Source: Amblyomma americanum (taxonomy: Eukaryota > Arthropoda > Arachnida > Ixodida > Ixodidae). Taken from it: a stretch of DNA of 64,000 nt. The translations under genes were made by a program, and so were the position numbers. A model generated the notes under the pieces. That model saw only the letters and a list, made by a program, of their open reading frames with translations. It searched no databases and was not told where the DNA came from. This document shows, piece after piece, positions 11,730-22,800 of the stretch. Location of the stretch: assembly GCF_052857255.1 (NCBI RefSeq), contig NC_135500.1:51609272-51673271 (forward strand). The letters run 5' to 3'. The number at the start of each line of letters is the position of its first letter. Position 1 is the stretch's first letter.

Positions 11730-11747
11730 TGGTGGAGGTGCCGGGGT
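11730..11747 (+). promoter_or_regulatory. Probable tRNA primer-binding site of gypsy #1
   Basis: TGGTGGAGGTGCCGGGG begins two bases after the 5' LTR. The TGG start pairs with the CCA end of a tRNA, and the rest would pair with a tRNA acceptor and T stem. The position and TGG start support a minus-strand primer site. I cannot name the tRNA from sequence alone. Confidence 0.65.
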
Positions 11748-11796
11748 AAAAACATCGGCCCTGGAGCTCCGTAGTCGTGCTCTCCCGGCGCGCACG

Positions 11797-13083
11797 ATGC
11801 CTGAGGACGTCCAACACCAGGCCGTACAAGTGGGCCAGGCTGTCATCTGTGCCGGCTCTCTTCGTCAACGGGACCCGACCATTTTCAGCGGGACTGACGA
11901 GAACGATGTGGAAGATTGGCTCACATCGTACGAGCGGGTGAGCGTATACAACAAATGGGACGATGTGACGAAGCTAAACAACGTCATCTTTTATCTCGCC
12001 GGTGTGGCTAACCTCTGGTATCGCAACCATGAGGCAGATATTCAAACCTGGTCCATTTTTAAGACTAAATTTGCAGACGTATTTGGTCGACCGGCTGTCA
12101 GGCAACTCCGAGCCGAACAGCGATGGCGTGAACGATCTCAGCAGGCTAGTGAAAGCTTCACTAGCTACATTGAAGATGTCGTCGACTTGTGCAAGCGGGT
12201 CAACGCTCTTATGTCGGAAGCCGACAAGATCCAACACATCTTGAAAGGCATCGATGACGACGCTTTTCAGATGCTTCTAGCGCGCGACTTGCGTACCGTG
12301 GCTGAAGTCGTCACGCTGTGTCAAAGCTTTGAGCAGTTGCGCAAGCAGCGGATTCTGACACGCCAGCGGCCACAGCAGGTTGAGTCGCTCGCTGGGCTCA
12401 CGCCTGCTCCTGACCCCTCGCTGCTACAGCAGATTGAAGACTTTGTGCGGGAAGAAGTGGCACGTCAACTTTCCTTTCTGCCGAGCGCTCACGACCGACC
12501 ATCATATCTGACTCCAGCGCTCCGACATACAATTCAAGAGCAAGTTGCTGAGGCTCTTCCACCGGCTCATCCGTCACCACCTGTCACGGTTCCACTGACA
12601 TACGCTGACGTTGTCGCCAGACCACAACCTGTGGCGGCTCCGCTCACATATGCCGAAGCCGTCGCGAGACCGCCTCCTGTCGCGGCTCCAGTGACATATG
12701 CCGATGTCGTAGCAAGACCGCAGCCGCCAATCTATAGTGCGCCTCCGGCGCATTTGCGAGGGCCAGTGGCTTACCGACGACCTACACCAAGGGTCAGCGA
12801 TTCCTGGCGCACAACGGACAATCGGCCGATTTGCTTCTTTTGTGGTCTCCCAGGTCATGTAGCTCGGCATTGCCGCCGTCGTCTCCCGGACGCGGAAATT
12901 CCTCCCCAAGCTCCTGGGTACTGGCCCCCACCGAGTCAGTACTCTGTACCAGCTGCGCCGCCGCAAAGTCGTACTTCCTCGCCGGACCGTTCTACCCTCT
13001 CCAGCCGCCGGCCCTCTTCTCCACGACGCCGGTCTATTTCGCCTATGCGACGTCGCCCCACCGCTAACCAGGAGGAAAACTAG
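11797..13083 (+). CDS. gag: Gag polyprotein of gypsy #1
   Basis: 428 codons, intact. The N-terminal 170 residues form a retrotransposon Gag capsid-like domain ([12 protein letters not shown] and the later [14 protein letters not shown] are typical). Residues about 260-310 are a proline-rich linker holding three near repeats of [12 protein letters not shown] single CCHC zinc knuckle ([14 protein letters not shown], 12832-12873) is followed by an Arg/Ser/Pro-rich basic tail. The ATG is 70 bases after the LTR and is the first in frame. The stop at 13081 lies inside the pol frame overlap. It builds the cytoplasmic particle that packages the element RNA. Confidence 0.92.
   Translation: MPEDVQHQAVQVGQAVICAGSLRQRDPTIFSGTDENDVEDWLTSYERVSVYNKWDDVTKLNNVIFYLAGVANLWYRNHEADIQTWSIFKTKFADVFGRPAVRQLRAEQRWRERSQQASESFTSYIEDVVDLCKRVNALMSEADKIQHILKGIDDDAFQMLLARDLRTVAEVVTLCQSFEQLRKQRILTRQRPQQVESLAGLTPAPDPSLLQQIEDFVREEVARQLSFLPSAHDRPSYLTPALRHTIQEQVAEALPPAHPSPPVTVPLTYADVVARPQPVAAPLTYAEAVARPPPVAAPVTYADVVARPQPPIYSAPPAHLRGPVAYRRPTPRVSDSWRTTDNRPICFFCGLPGHVARHCRRRLPDAEIPPQAPGYWPPPSQYSVPAAPPQSRTSSPDRSTLSSRRPSSPRRRSISPMRRRPTANQEEN
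13068..13083 (+). promoter_or_regulatory. gag/pol overlap, candidate -1 frameshift site
   Basis: Pol is in the -1 frame relative to gag, and its frame is open from just after a stop at 13065-13067. The overlap is therefore only 13068-13083. Immediately before the gag stop is GGAAAAC (13074-13080), which has the A-rich form of a slippery heptamer but only imperfect re-pairing in the P site. Frameshifting is inferred from geometry. Internal initiation at 13188 is the alternative. Confidence 0.5.
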
Positions 13084-13187
13084 GCGCCGCAGTTCCTGAG
13101 GCGAGAACTGCGTCCACAACGAACTTCGAAAGGCCTCATCCGTCAGCCGCTAACCTCATTGAAATTTCCGTCGATGGCGTTTCTGTC

Positions 13188-16100
13188 ATGGCGCTTGTCG
13201 ACACTGGTGCTGCCGTTTCCGTCATGGACGCAAAGCTGTGTAGTTCTTTAAGAAAAGTAAGGACGCCAATTGCTGGACTCTCACTGCGCACCGCCAGCGC
13301 TCAGAACATCCAGCCGTCAGCAGCGTGTACCGCTCGCGTTGTAATCCAGGGGACCATTTATGCCGTCGAATTCGTCGTACTGCCCTGCTGTTCTTATGCT
13401 GTTATCCTGGGCTGGGATTTCCTATCGCGCCATGCTGCTATCATCGATTGTGCTCGAGCTGAAGTCGAGTTCTCTCACCTGCCCGAAGCTGTCTTGGACA
13501 CTGCCCCTCCTGGTGCCTGTGTTAAGGCCCTAGTTGCCGAAGACATTGACCTGCCTCCCTGCTCTTCAGTCCTCGTACCCCTCTCTTGCGGCCCTCTTCG
13601 CGACGACACTGTCCTCTTCACTCCGTCCCCTATCTTTCTGCACCGCAAGTGTCTGCCTCTGCCATACGCTGTACTGACTATATCCGCTGGCCTCTCCGTA
13701 CTGTTCGTGTCTAACCCATTCTCGTTCCCCAACGCCTTGCGCCTAGGTGAATGTCTCGGCACGGTACAACCATTCGCGTCTCTGCTCATCCGCGAAGAGA
13801 CGGACGACGCGCCGCACCTCTCCATAGCCGCACTCAGCCCACCTACTGCTGCGCCCGATCCCTCCTCAACCGAAGCATTCCTTCGCTCCATCGACGACAA
13901 CCTTCCAGCGCCGCAAAGGGCACAGCTTCTCACTTTACTTAATCAGTTTCGCTCATCATTTGACTTACATCAAAGTTCCTTGGGCCAAACTTCTACTGTC
14001 ACCCATGCCATCGACACAGGTGACCACGCACCGCTGCGACAACGTCCCTATCGTGTGTCTGTCGCCGAGCGCCAAGTTATTGAAGACCAAGTCGACAAGA
14101 TGCTCCAGAGCGGCGTCATTCAGCCCTCAAGCAGCCCATGGGCGTCGCCTGTGGTGCTCGTCAAAAAGAAGGATGGCTCCATACGCTTCTGTGTAGATTA
14201 CCGCCGCCTTAATAAGATTACGCGCAAAGATGTCTATCCCCTCCCGCGCATAGACGACGCTCTGGACTCTTTGCAAGGGGCCGAACTGTTTTCATCTCTT
14301 GATTTGCGTTCCGGGTACTGGCAAGTTCCTATGAAAGAAGCCGATCGCCCCAAAACCGCCTTTGTGACACCGGATGGCTTGTATGAATTTACGGTGATGC
14401 CCTTCGGGCTTTGTAACGCCCCCGCGACTTTTGAGAGGATGATGGACACCATTTTGCGCGGACTTAAGTGGAAGACATGCCTTTGCTACCTCGACGACAT
14501 TGTGGTCTTTTCCCCGGACTTTGACACCCACCTCTCCCGTTTGAAGCACGTCTTGACCTGCCTCTCTGACGCCGGCCTGCAGCTGAACTTAAAAAAATGC
14601 CGTTTTGCCGCTCGTCAATTAACCATCTTAGGTCATGTTGTCTCTAAGCAGGGCGTCAGTCCCGACCCAGCGAAACTTCGTGCTGTGGTTGACTTTCCCA
14701 AACCTACCTCCATCAAAGACCTGCGCAGCTTCCTGGGTTTGTGCTCATATTTCCGCCGGTTTATTCGCAACTTTGCGTCCATTGCTGCGCCTTTGACTCA
14801 ACTGCTGTCTGGAAGTGCGGATTGATCACTGTGGTCTCCAGCGTGCGACGACGCATACACCACCTTGCGCCGTCTCCTCACGGCGCCGCCCATTCTGCGC
14901 AATTTCGACTCGGCCGCTCCTACCGAAGTTCACACGGACGCCAGCGGTGTTGGCCTCGGCGCTGTCCTCGCCCAACGAAAACCTGGCTTTGACGAATACG
15001 TCGTTGCTTATGCTAGCCGCACACTCACACCAGCAGAACGCAACTACTCCGTAACTGAAAAAGAGTGTTTGGCGATTGTATGGGCCCTCGCGAAGTTTCG
15101 ACCGTACATTTATGGGCGCCCTTTTGACGTTGTGACCGACCACCATGCGCTCTGTTGGCTTTGCAACCTGAAAGACCCCTCCGGCCGCCTCGCTAGGTGG
15201 GCCCTTCGCTTGCAAGAATATGATATCCGCGCGTCGTGTATCGCACCAGCCGCAAGCATCAAGACGCCGATGCACTGTCACGCTGCCCCCTTCCAGCCGA
15301 GATCGCCAGCCTTTCCACCTCCGACGCTTCTCTGCCCTTGCTTCGCCTCAGCGACATGCCTTCAGCGCAACGCATGGATCCCTGGATCGCTTCCCTTCTC
15401 GACTTTCTCTCCAACCCGACGGCTGCTTCACCGTCACGTGCGCTCCGCCGCCAAGCTGCCCATTTTGCGATCCGTGACACCCTACTTTATCGCCGTAACT
15501 ACAACTCCGAAGGTCGCAAGTGGCTGCTCGTTATTCCACGTCACTTACGCTCGGAGATATGCGCATACTTCGATGCTGCCCCCCACAGCGGTCACGCGGG
15601 CGTTTTCAAGACCTACACCCGCATACGGCTGCGCTACTACTGGCGCGGAATGTACACCTTTATCATGAAGTACGTGCGCGCATGCATTCCCTGCCAACGT
15701 CGCAAGACACCTCCCCATCGTTCTGCTGCTGAGCTGCAGCCGTTACCATGCCCTCCACGCCCGTTCGACCGCGTTGGCATTGATTTATACGGTCCGCTTC
15801 CATACACTGCAGACGGCAACCGTTGGGCTATAGTAGCGGTGGATCACCTTACACGATATGCCGAAACTGCTGCCCTTCCGGCTGCCACAGCGACGGACGT
15901 CGCCTCCTTCATTTTGCACCGATTCATCCTTCGCCACGGTGCACCTCGTGAACTGCTCAGTGACCGAGGCCGCGTGTTCTTATCTGAGGTGGTGAAGGCG
16001 CTTCTCAAAGAGTGCAACACGATTCACCGAACTACCACCGCCTATCATCCGCAGACCAATGGCCTCACTGAGCGATTTAACCGCACACTCGGAGACATGC

Positions 16101-16636
16101 TCTCCAAGTACGTCGCTTCTGACCACACGAATTGGGATCTCGTCCTTCCGTACGTTACTTATGCGTACAATACCGCTACGCAGTCTACCACCGGATTCTC
16201 TCCTTTCTTCCTACTTTACGGCCGCCAACCCTCTGCTACTATCGACACTATCCTCCCTTACCGCCCTGATGAATCCGAATATCGGCCTGTTTCCGACGCC
16301 GCGCAACACGCCGAAGCCTGCCGCCAAATTGCCCGGTCACTCACCACTGACACCCAGCATCGCCAGCGCTCCCGCCTCGACCAAGACCAAACCCCACCGA
16401 ACTACACTTCTGGTGCACTTGTGTGGCTCTGGATCCCTTCAGGAACTCCCGGTCTCTCCTCAAAATTTCTTGCGAAGTACCATGGTCCCTACCGTGTGCT
16501 GGAGCGCACCTCTCCGGTTAATTATATCGTGGAACCCCTCACGCCGTCTCCTGATCTCCGCCGCCGAGGACGGGAGACCGTTCATGTCCAGCGCCTCAAG
16601 CCCTACTACGATCCCGCCGTCTTGCCATCATCCTAA
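13188..16636 (+). pseudogene. pol: Pol polyprotein of gypsy #1 (PR-RT-RNase H-IN), two lesions
   Basis: The aspartic protease active site DTG is at 13200-13208. RT runs from about 13990 to 14800 with a YLDD catalytic box at 14487-14498. RNase H has its first Asp at 14940 (TDAS). Integrase has an HHCC zinc finger (about 15530-15700) and a catalytic triad of Asp 15782, Asp 15962 and Glu 16070, then a GPY/F-type segment (KYHGPYRVL) near 16480. The order is the normal Ty3 order. The frame is interrupted by TGA at 14823-14825 between RT and RNase H, and by an extra CG at 15228-15233 that moves RNase H and IN into different frames. All catalytic residues are kept. The last codons precede TAA at 16634. 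Confidence 0.9.
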
Positions 16637-16671
16637 GTCGCCAGGATGGCTCCTCTTGTCCCCGGGGTGAT

Positions 16672-16843
16672 TGTAAGGCTAAAGAAGAAGATGCGTCTGA
16701 TGATTTGAAAAGACGAAGACGAGGTGACAGTGTTCTCGAGAGTTTTTGCCAGCGCTACGCTTGTGTGTCTTTTGCCGATCTGATCCCAGACTGCTGCCGT
16801 TGCCGTTCCCGTCGCCCCAGTACCTCGTAACAAACCCCCCGTT

Positions 16844-16846
<3 letters not shown>
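16672..16846 (+). repeat. 3' LTR of gypsy #1
   Basis: 175 bases, TGTAAGGC...CCCCGTTACA, the same as the 5' LTR by eye. The purine tract upstream is poor (CCCCGGGGTGAT at 16660-16671), so the plus-strand primer is not obvious. An AT repeat begins at the next base. Confidence 0.95.

Positions 16847-16930
<84 letters not shown>
16847..16930. repeat. (AT)n microsatellite next to gypsy #1
   Basis: About 42 AT units directly follow the 3' LTR. The left flank of the element (11541-11552) is also ATATAT, so the element landed in an AT tract that is now mostly on the right side. The tract is interrupted only at its end. Confidence 0.95.
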
Positions 16931-16933
<3 letters not shown>

Positions 16934-17353
16934 AAATCTCCTTTCAAAACAGGCATAGAGCATGAAGCTCAGTACTGGTTTTCATTAAGCAAAATACAGA
17001 ATACAAGCATCAAAACCACATGATGGAGGATAAGGCACGTATTAACAATGGGAACACCGTTTCGCCAATGCAACTCAAGCTGCCACCATTCATACTTCAT
17101 GCATTGATTTAACCTTAGCAAAGAATATCTCTACAGTTATTACTGAAAATCTCAGTGTATACCATACTGATCAGAAAGCAGTCGTGAATGTCGCTGCGAA
17201 GTAATAAAGGGTAATATAAGTATATTTCACTTGTCTCTGAATTTACTCTTTGTTACGCCACGTGTGTGAGTTTTCAATTGAAGTCGCAATTGGTAATTGG
17301 GTGTCGATTTACAACTTCGCTGTCCAAACACCTTCAAAGCGTGGATTGGAGTC
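16931..17353 (+). repeat. Large inverted repeat, left arm, second part
   Basis: This continues the left arm after the gypsy insertion. Shared blocks with the reverse complement of the right arm include AAGCATCAAAACCACA, AACAATGGGAACAC, CCAATGCAACTCAAGC and TTGATTTAACCTTAGCAA (with partners between 18370 and 18490), and GGTAATTGGGTGTC (partner near 17915). Similarity is about 80-85 percent by eye. The arm stops at GTGGATTGGAG plus an A/T run near 17353. Confidence 0.85.
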
Positions 17354-17857
17354 AAAATTTTTTTCTTCATTGGACCTCATAGCCTGTAGAATACGTGCAT
17401 GCTTGACCACAACGCGTATCTTGATGTTTCAGCCAGAACCCATTTCAGTGAAATTATGTTCCAACTCAGGGATATTTATTATGAAAGGTACTCTCTATTG
17501 GACATGTTTTCGTTGTTGATGCGGCGTCTATCTTTGCCACCCTTTTACCTGTGTTGTTTTCTGTCAAGCTGGTGCAATGCAGTCACTAGCTGAGTGCTTT
17601 GTGAATAATCTTTATATATCCCCTTTCTCTACATACATTATCTCATGTAGTAAATACAATGCCGCGAAAAAAAAGAGGCGGTAGCCTAGTGCTTTTACAC
17701 AGTGAAGAGTTAAGCTGATCTGTTCGCGGCGCCTTCGGTTAGAATCTTTTTGGTGGCGAGGTTTGTTTTTATTTATATTTTACAATTCAGCTCGTTTACA
17801 CCAACGGCGGGCATACGGCTCCACTCACGAAGGGTGATTTTAAGAGCTGCGCTATAA
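17354..17857 (+). other. Spacer of the inverted repeat, with LINE-like and tRNA-like pieces
   Basis: About 500 bases between the two arms. A 64-codon frame at 17399-17593 (LRDIYYERYSLLDMFSLL) is LINE-like in feel but could not be assigned. At 17672-17752 there is a tRNA-like pair: GTAGCCTAGTG (A box-like) and CGGTTAGAATC (degenerate B box). This suggests a decayed tRNA-derived SINE. Confidence 0.4.
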
Positions 17858-18852
17858 AAAAAATTGCGGCTCCAATCCACGCAGTCAAGGTGGTTGGACA
17901 GGGAAGCAGTAAAATGACACCCAATTACCCATTGCGACGTCACTTGAAAATTCACGCACATGGCTCTACAACAAGTGAAATGTGCTTATATTACCCTTTA
18001 TTATTTCAGAGCAACATTAACGGCTGCTTTATGATCAGTATGATATAATAATATTAATTTTGGGGGGGGAAAGGAAATGGCGCAGTATCTGTCTCGTATA
18101 TCATTGGACACCTTAACCGCGCCATAAGGGAAGGGGAAAGGAGGGAGTGAAAGAAGAAAGGAAGAAAGAGGTGCCGTAGTGGAGCGCTCTGGGATAATTT
18201 CGACCACCTGGGGATCTTTAACGGGCACTGACATCGCACGGCACACGGGTGCCTTAGCGTTTTTCCTCCATAAAAACGCAGCCGCCGCGGTCGGGTTCGA
18301 ACCTTAGAACTCCGGATCATCAGTATGACATACAATGAGATTTTCAGTTCTAACTGTAGATTTATTCTTTGCTAAGGTTAAATCAATGCATAAACCATGA
18401 ATGGCGGTTGCTTGAGTTGCATTGGTGAAACAGTGTTCCCATTGTTCACACACGCCTTATCATCCATCTTGTGGTTTTGATGCTTGTTTGGTTTTTCTAA
18501 ATGGAAACGAGTACAGAGCTATGTGCTGTCAGCCTGTTTTCAAAAGAGGCTTACAATTTCTCACTTTTATTAAAGTTTCACTTTTCATTTGTATATTTAA
18601 AACGTTCTTTTATTTTTGAATGTATATGTTTTTTATTTCTGTGCTTTTTGTTTTTTTTTACATTATGACTGCTTTGTGATCAGTATGACACAATTGCTAT
18701 GCAGTTAGGTACCTTTCTAATCGGAGTAGCATTCCATTTTTATCCTGGCGTTTTTTGCTGAAGACGCCAATGACACGAAAATTTCCTTGGTTGGTAGAGG
18801 TACACAGCTTCACTGTAAAACAAGTTTCGTAAAATAATTGGGATGCAACCGC
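17858..18852 (-). repeat. Large inverted repeat, right arm
   Basis: The reverse complement of this arm aligns with 11225-11552 joined to 16931-17353. It is interrupted at 18048-18318 by a SINE flanked by a 14-bp TSD. Without the SINE the arm is about 710 bases. The arm is older than both the SINE and gypsy #1, because each insertion breaks only one arm. Confidence 0.85.
18048..18318 (-). mobile_element. tRNA-derived SINE copy B (tail type 1), with TSD
   Basis: Flanked by ATCAGTATGATATA (18034-18047) and ATCAGTATGACATA (18319-18332), a 14-bp target duplication with one difference. Read on the minus strand it starts near a B box (GGTTCGAACCC) and continues through the body block GTTAAAGATCCCCAGGTGG. 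It ends with a pyrimidine-rich tail, ACTGCGCCATTTCC and an A/T-rich terminus. The A-box part of the head is missing, so the copy is 5'-truncated. Confidence 0.85.
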
Positions 18853-19154
18853 TCGTCGTATAGTGCCCCGGGCGATGCCATACGCGTGTTTGTGTGTGTG
18901 GATTGGTGGGCGCCAATGCATGCAGGGACAGTAATGCGTTCGCATTGCCACATGCAAGCAATAAGTGTATCTGTAGAACATTTTTCTCTCGTTTCGACCC
19001 ACACAGCAAGATCATTTTCAGTTATTCTTCCAGCACGTAAAGGACACACCTCAACGTAGCGTTCCTCAGCTCTGAAGATGTGCTGTACCTTTGGCATCGA
19101 AATCACATCACACACTTCAATCCTGTTCTTGGCATCACGAATGGGCAGCCACAA
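18810..19154 (-). CDS. Hypothetical 114-codon frame, possibly transposon-derived
   Basis: Minus-strand frame with balanced composition (for example RITENDLAVWVETREKC) and no low complexity in its first 85 codons. No family is recognised. Its 3' end overlaps the outer end of the inverted-repeat right arm by about 40 bases, so it may be a piece of whatever element produced that repeat. No splice signals or promoter were identified. It could equally be a chance frame. Confidence 0.25.
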   Translation of the reverse strand: MWLPIRDAKNRIEVCDVISMPKVQHIFRAEERYVEVCPLRAGRITENDLAVWVETREKCSTDTLIACMWQCERITVPACIGAHQSTHTNTRMASPGALYDERLHPNYFTKLVLQ

Positions 19155-19536
19155 GGCTGGGCCGCTCCGCCAAAGTTCCTTACGCCACTAGCACAGACAT
19201 ATATGGAGACTGACGCACCAGGAAAGGCAAAGAATTGTATTGTCGACTTACCTTGGTAGAGGTACTGTACTTTGTTTTTTAAGACAAGCTATTAAGCGTG
19301 GATGACACTTTGTTGCTCATACGGGAACGGCAGTGTGACGGTAATTGCTTAAGCTTATGATACCAACACCAAGCGATGCGGGAGCTGTACGAGTCATCCT
19401 TGTTCTTCATCGCCCTTCGTCTCTGTACCCACATTTTCCGGCCACGCACTAGACAAAGGCCCTCAAACCTCTAGAAGTGAATATAAATGACACCTCTAAC
19501 CCACCACCTCCTTGTTTACTGGAACGGTTCTTGCAG

Positions 19537-19806
19537 GTGATGCTGGCTACTACGACGAAGACGGGCGTTTCTACATCGTCGAACGACTCAAGCAGATGAT
19601 CAAGTGCATGGACAATCAGGTTGTTCCCGGCGAACTGGAAGAGCTGCTGCTTCGGGAACACGCAGCCGAAATCGCCGAAGTGTGCGTGGTGGGTCTACCG
19701 CATGGCCAGTTGGGCGAGGCGCCAACGGCAGCCGTCGTGCTCACGGAAGAGGGCAGCAGGCGCAACGGCCAGCAGCTCTCCGAGAGCATCAAAGACATTG
19801 TTCAAC
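19537..19806 (+). CDS. ANL-family acyl-CoA synthetase-like gene, penultimate coding exon
   Basis: Encodes about 90 residues of the hinge and start of the C-terminal lid of an adenylate-forming enzyme (acyl-CoA synthetase / 4-coumarate-CoA-ligase-like). Motifs: GDAGYYDEDGRFYIVERLK (the A7-A8 hinge region), then IKCMDNQVVPGELEELL and VCVVGLPHGQLGEAPTA. The acceptor is TTCTTGCAG at 19528-19536 after a pyrimidine-rich run. The donor is AAC/GTGAGT at 19806/19807. Both introns are phase 1. The enzyme activates a carboxylic acid with ATP and then forms a CoA thioester; the substrate cannot be inferred. The exons with the AMP-binding core are not in the window. Confidence 0.9.
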
Positions 19807-22800
19807 GTGAGTTCTCTGAGTGCCCCGGTGGCACCCACCAACTAGGAACACCACGAGCATTCCGGCAGGGGCTCTGCAAAACAGAGGGCGGGGGGCTTAG
19901 AGTTTGAAGCTCGTGCTGATAATAACGATATTTTGCGGCAAGTCGAGCTTATGCATTATACAGATGTCATGGCGGCACTGTTTGTTTTACAGTTTTGTTT
20001 CAGCGGAAATAAAAACTGGAGAAGACACAGACTCCCCTTTAAGGGTATGACGCGATTGCGTTAAATGGTTCTTGCATTGGCCTGGGATTCTTTTTGAGGG
20101 CCTCCTATTCTGTGTACTACCTTTGTTGCGCTTGAATACTAGAAGTAATCGGTATTGAAGGGTCGACGACATGAGCCTATAATGCGATAAATAAATCTCC
20201 GAGATTAGTCGTACAGGCCCGCGGAGAGTGCAGTTACGCTCAATGAGGTCATGGCTGGGAACGGGAAGAATTCGACAGAATGAATTCCAATGGAATGGCT
20301 TTGATGACCTCGAACTGTGGCGATTCGGCACTGCTTGTGAACGTTTCAGGCGATATTGGCGTGTTTAAGTGCGCGGCGGATATTGGATTTTTATATTATA
20401 CACTTCTATTACACCTAGGCTCAGCGAGCCGTTACTAGTGACTGCATCGCTACACATACACAAAAAAGGGCATTGATTACAGTGCAGCTAAAATATTTAT
20501 ATTTGAAAACTATACGTTGTAATTATCAGTTTCTCAGCTACAGAAAAGTGCAATATGTGAGTGAACAACAGGATGACCATTTCGCGGAAAAAATAATAAT
20601 TTGTAATTGTACCACCACAAGTCAAACTTCACAAATGATTCATTAAAGCAATGCAGATAAAATCAGAAATAATTGCGTCACACAATATGCAGTGTTTTTG
20701 GCACAGCCGGAATGTATGTTCAGTGTCGCTACCGTAGGTATTTTCAGAGATATAAAGTCAAAAGACGAGACAGCCAAGAGATGCCTGATGCACATCAACC
20801 CCAAAAGGGTGCCACTTAAGGGCAACGCAGTGAGCTATGGAAAGTTAAGTAACAGGTGTAGCATTAAGAGATAAAGAGGGTAGAGTGTGTGAGGAAACAA
20901 CCGCGGGATAATGACCTCCTAGTCGAAATCAGGAACTACAAATGGGCTTGGGCAGGGCATGTAATGCGAAGGCAAGATAACCGATTCGCGTTAAAGGTAA
21001 CGGACTAGATCTCAAAAGAAGGCAAGCGTAGCAGGGCAAGACAGAAATGTAGGTAGGTGGATACGATTAACAAGTTTGCGAGGATAGGCTGTGTCACAGC
21101 TGCCACAGGGGATGGTTGATTGGAGAGATATGGGACAGGCCCTTGCCCTGCACATGGCGCAGTCAGGATCATGATTTCGATGATGATGCCATCTACTATA
21201 GAAGGAATTATTGAGTTAAAGGTTTTTATTGCTTGCATTGAGAGCAATGAGACAAAATTCTTGCAACCGTGTTGACTAAATGAGGGCTGTTCAGAATGGC
21301 GTTTAGTTTTTCATAATATGTTTGAGTGGACTAGAGTACAAGGGATGAGGCCAACATGAGCTGAGTGAGGCTCCTACAAGGATCATTTGCAAGGAGGGGT
21401 TGTTGCTGCAGCTCATTTCAATATAGCAGTAAATGATTTTGTAAATCTTGAGAACAGCATATTTTCTACAGGTTACATTACAGAGAAGATTTACAATATC
21501 CACTGCTGCTTGATAGCTGTCATAAAGCTAGCTGATATATTGGCATATAATATTTGCTAGATTTTGTGCGCGAATTTCGCAGGCTGGTTTTCTGAACCGA
21601 CATATTGCAGCTTTGCTGCGAACAACTTCTGTATATCTGAGGATAAGCATGAATGATTTTACAGGTGCAGAGTTTCTCTCTTTCGTGCGCTACATACGCA
21701 CCTCTGACTCAGTATCTACATCGCGTTCATACAGGCGTGGATCATATTTCATACATACGGACCTAATGCAGCATGTTATTTAATACTGAACCACTTCTTC
21801 ATGCAGTGTTATGCTACGTGTGCTTTGTCCCATTGAAATTAAGTTTGAAGGATTAAGCAAACATCTTGGCAAAGTGATTTTGTGCCTCAATTAAACAGCA
21901 TCTCTAATTTCAAATAACATCGCAAACACGTTGTAATAGAGATACTTGATATCGAGCGTAATATTTATTGGATGTTTACAATCTTTTTGGGATTGCCAAA
22001 TATATCACTTATTCTCACGTCAGCTCACAGTTTCTTATGTACGCTTCATTTTTAGCTAGGAATTACAGCCGTGTCTTCAGGTCTCAGCAGTTTTGCAACG
22101 TGGAATGCGAGAGCATGCGATTTCATCGCTAGAATTCTAATTTGAATACTTCGTTAGCCTTAATTGCTTGCTAGGAACAGCCGGGAGCCAATTTCTTAGG
22201 CGTTCAGTGTGTTTCGGAACAAGCAGGCGCTGGCTTTGCGACATTCAAGGTAATTCAACCGGCACAAAACTCAAAAGCAGTGCAAGGTAATTTTCCGTCA
22301 CCGCTGCTTTTCTGCCAAGAAGCAGCGAAGGAATGAGTGCGGAAGAACAAAGTTTATCCTCTGGGACTACCAGCCTCTACGAATTCTCGTTTCACACGGC
22401 TCGATGAAGTAGCTACTGACAATTTTTTCCTTTGTACAACCCTCAAACGAAAGCCTTTTTCTTATTCTCTGTCTCAGAAAAACACGCGCTAATTTAAGTG
22501 AAGTTTTCCTCGTGATGCATAGTAACCGTCCGCGGATGCATCGTCTGCTAGGAAACCTGAAGCACGAGATCACAATGCGACAGCGCCCGTCTACGCCGCA
22601 CGGGGTATACGGGCAGTGAGGAGGCTGCGTTCGTGCTTTTTATCAAGAAAGCGTTGGATTGACATGCTAGCGACTCTGTTTTAGATATAGCTGCTACGCG
22701 CAGTCAGCGTGAGTTTTTTTTTTTGCTCTAAGAAAAATAATGAGATAGGTTACTTATGACACCTTCAATACATCAGCCGGAACGCTGAACGCTTTTGTAA

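Larger units (their letters stand above)
11553..16846 (+). mobile_element. Young Ty3/gypsy LTR retrotransposon (gypsy #1)
   Basis: Complete element: 5' LTR, primer-binding site, gag, pol (PR-RT-RNase H-IN), 3' LTR. I see no difference between the LTRs over 175 bases. It sits in an AT dinucleotide tract, so the flanking duplication is ATAT or ATATAT and its length cannot be fixed. No envelope gene is present. The only coding lesions seen are an in-frame TGA at 14823 and a 2-base frameshift in a CG run at 15228-15233. It lies inside the left arm of a large inverted repeat. Confidence 0.93.

Noticed and set aside
13475..13933. 152-codon minus-strand frame opposite pol
   Set aside because: Arg/Ser-rich shadow of the protease-RT region of gypsy #1.
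16679..16963. Frames with long Tyr-Ile runs on both strands
   Set aside because: They come from the AT microsatellite joined to the 3' LTR.
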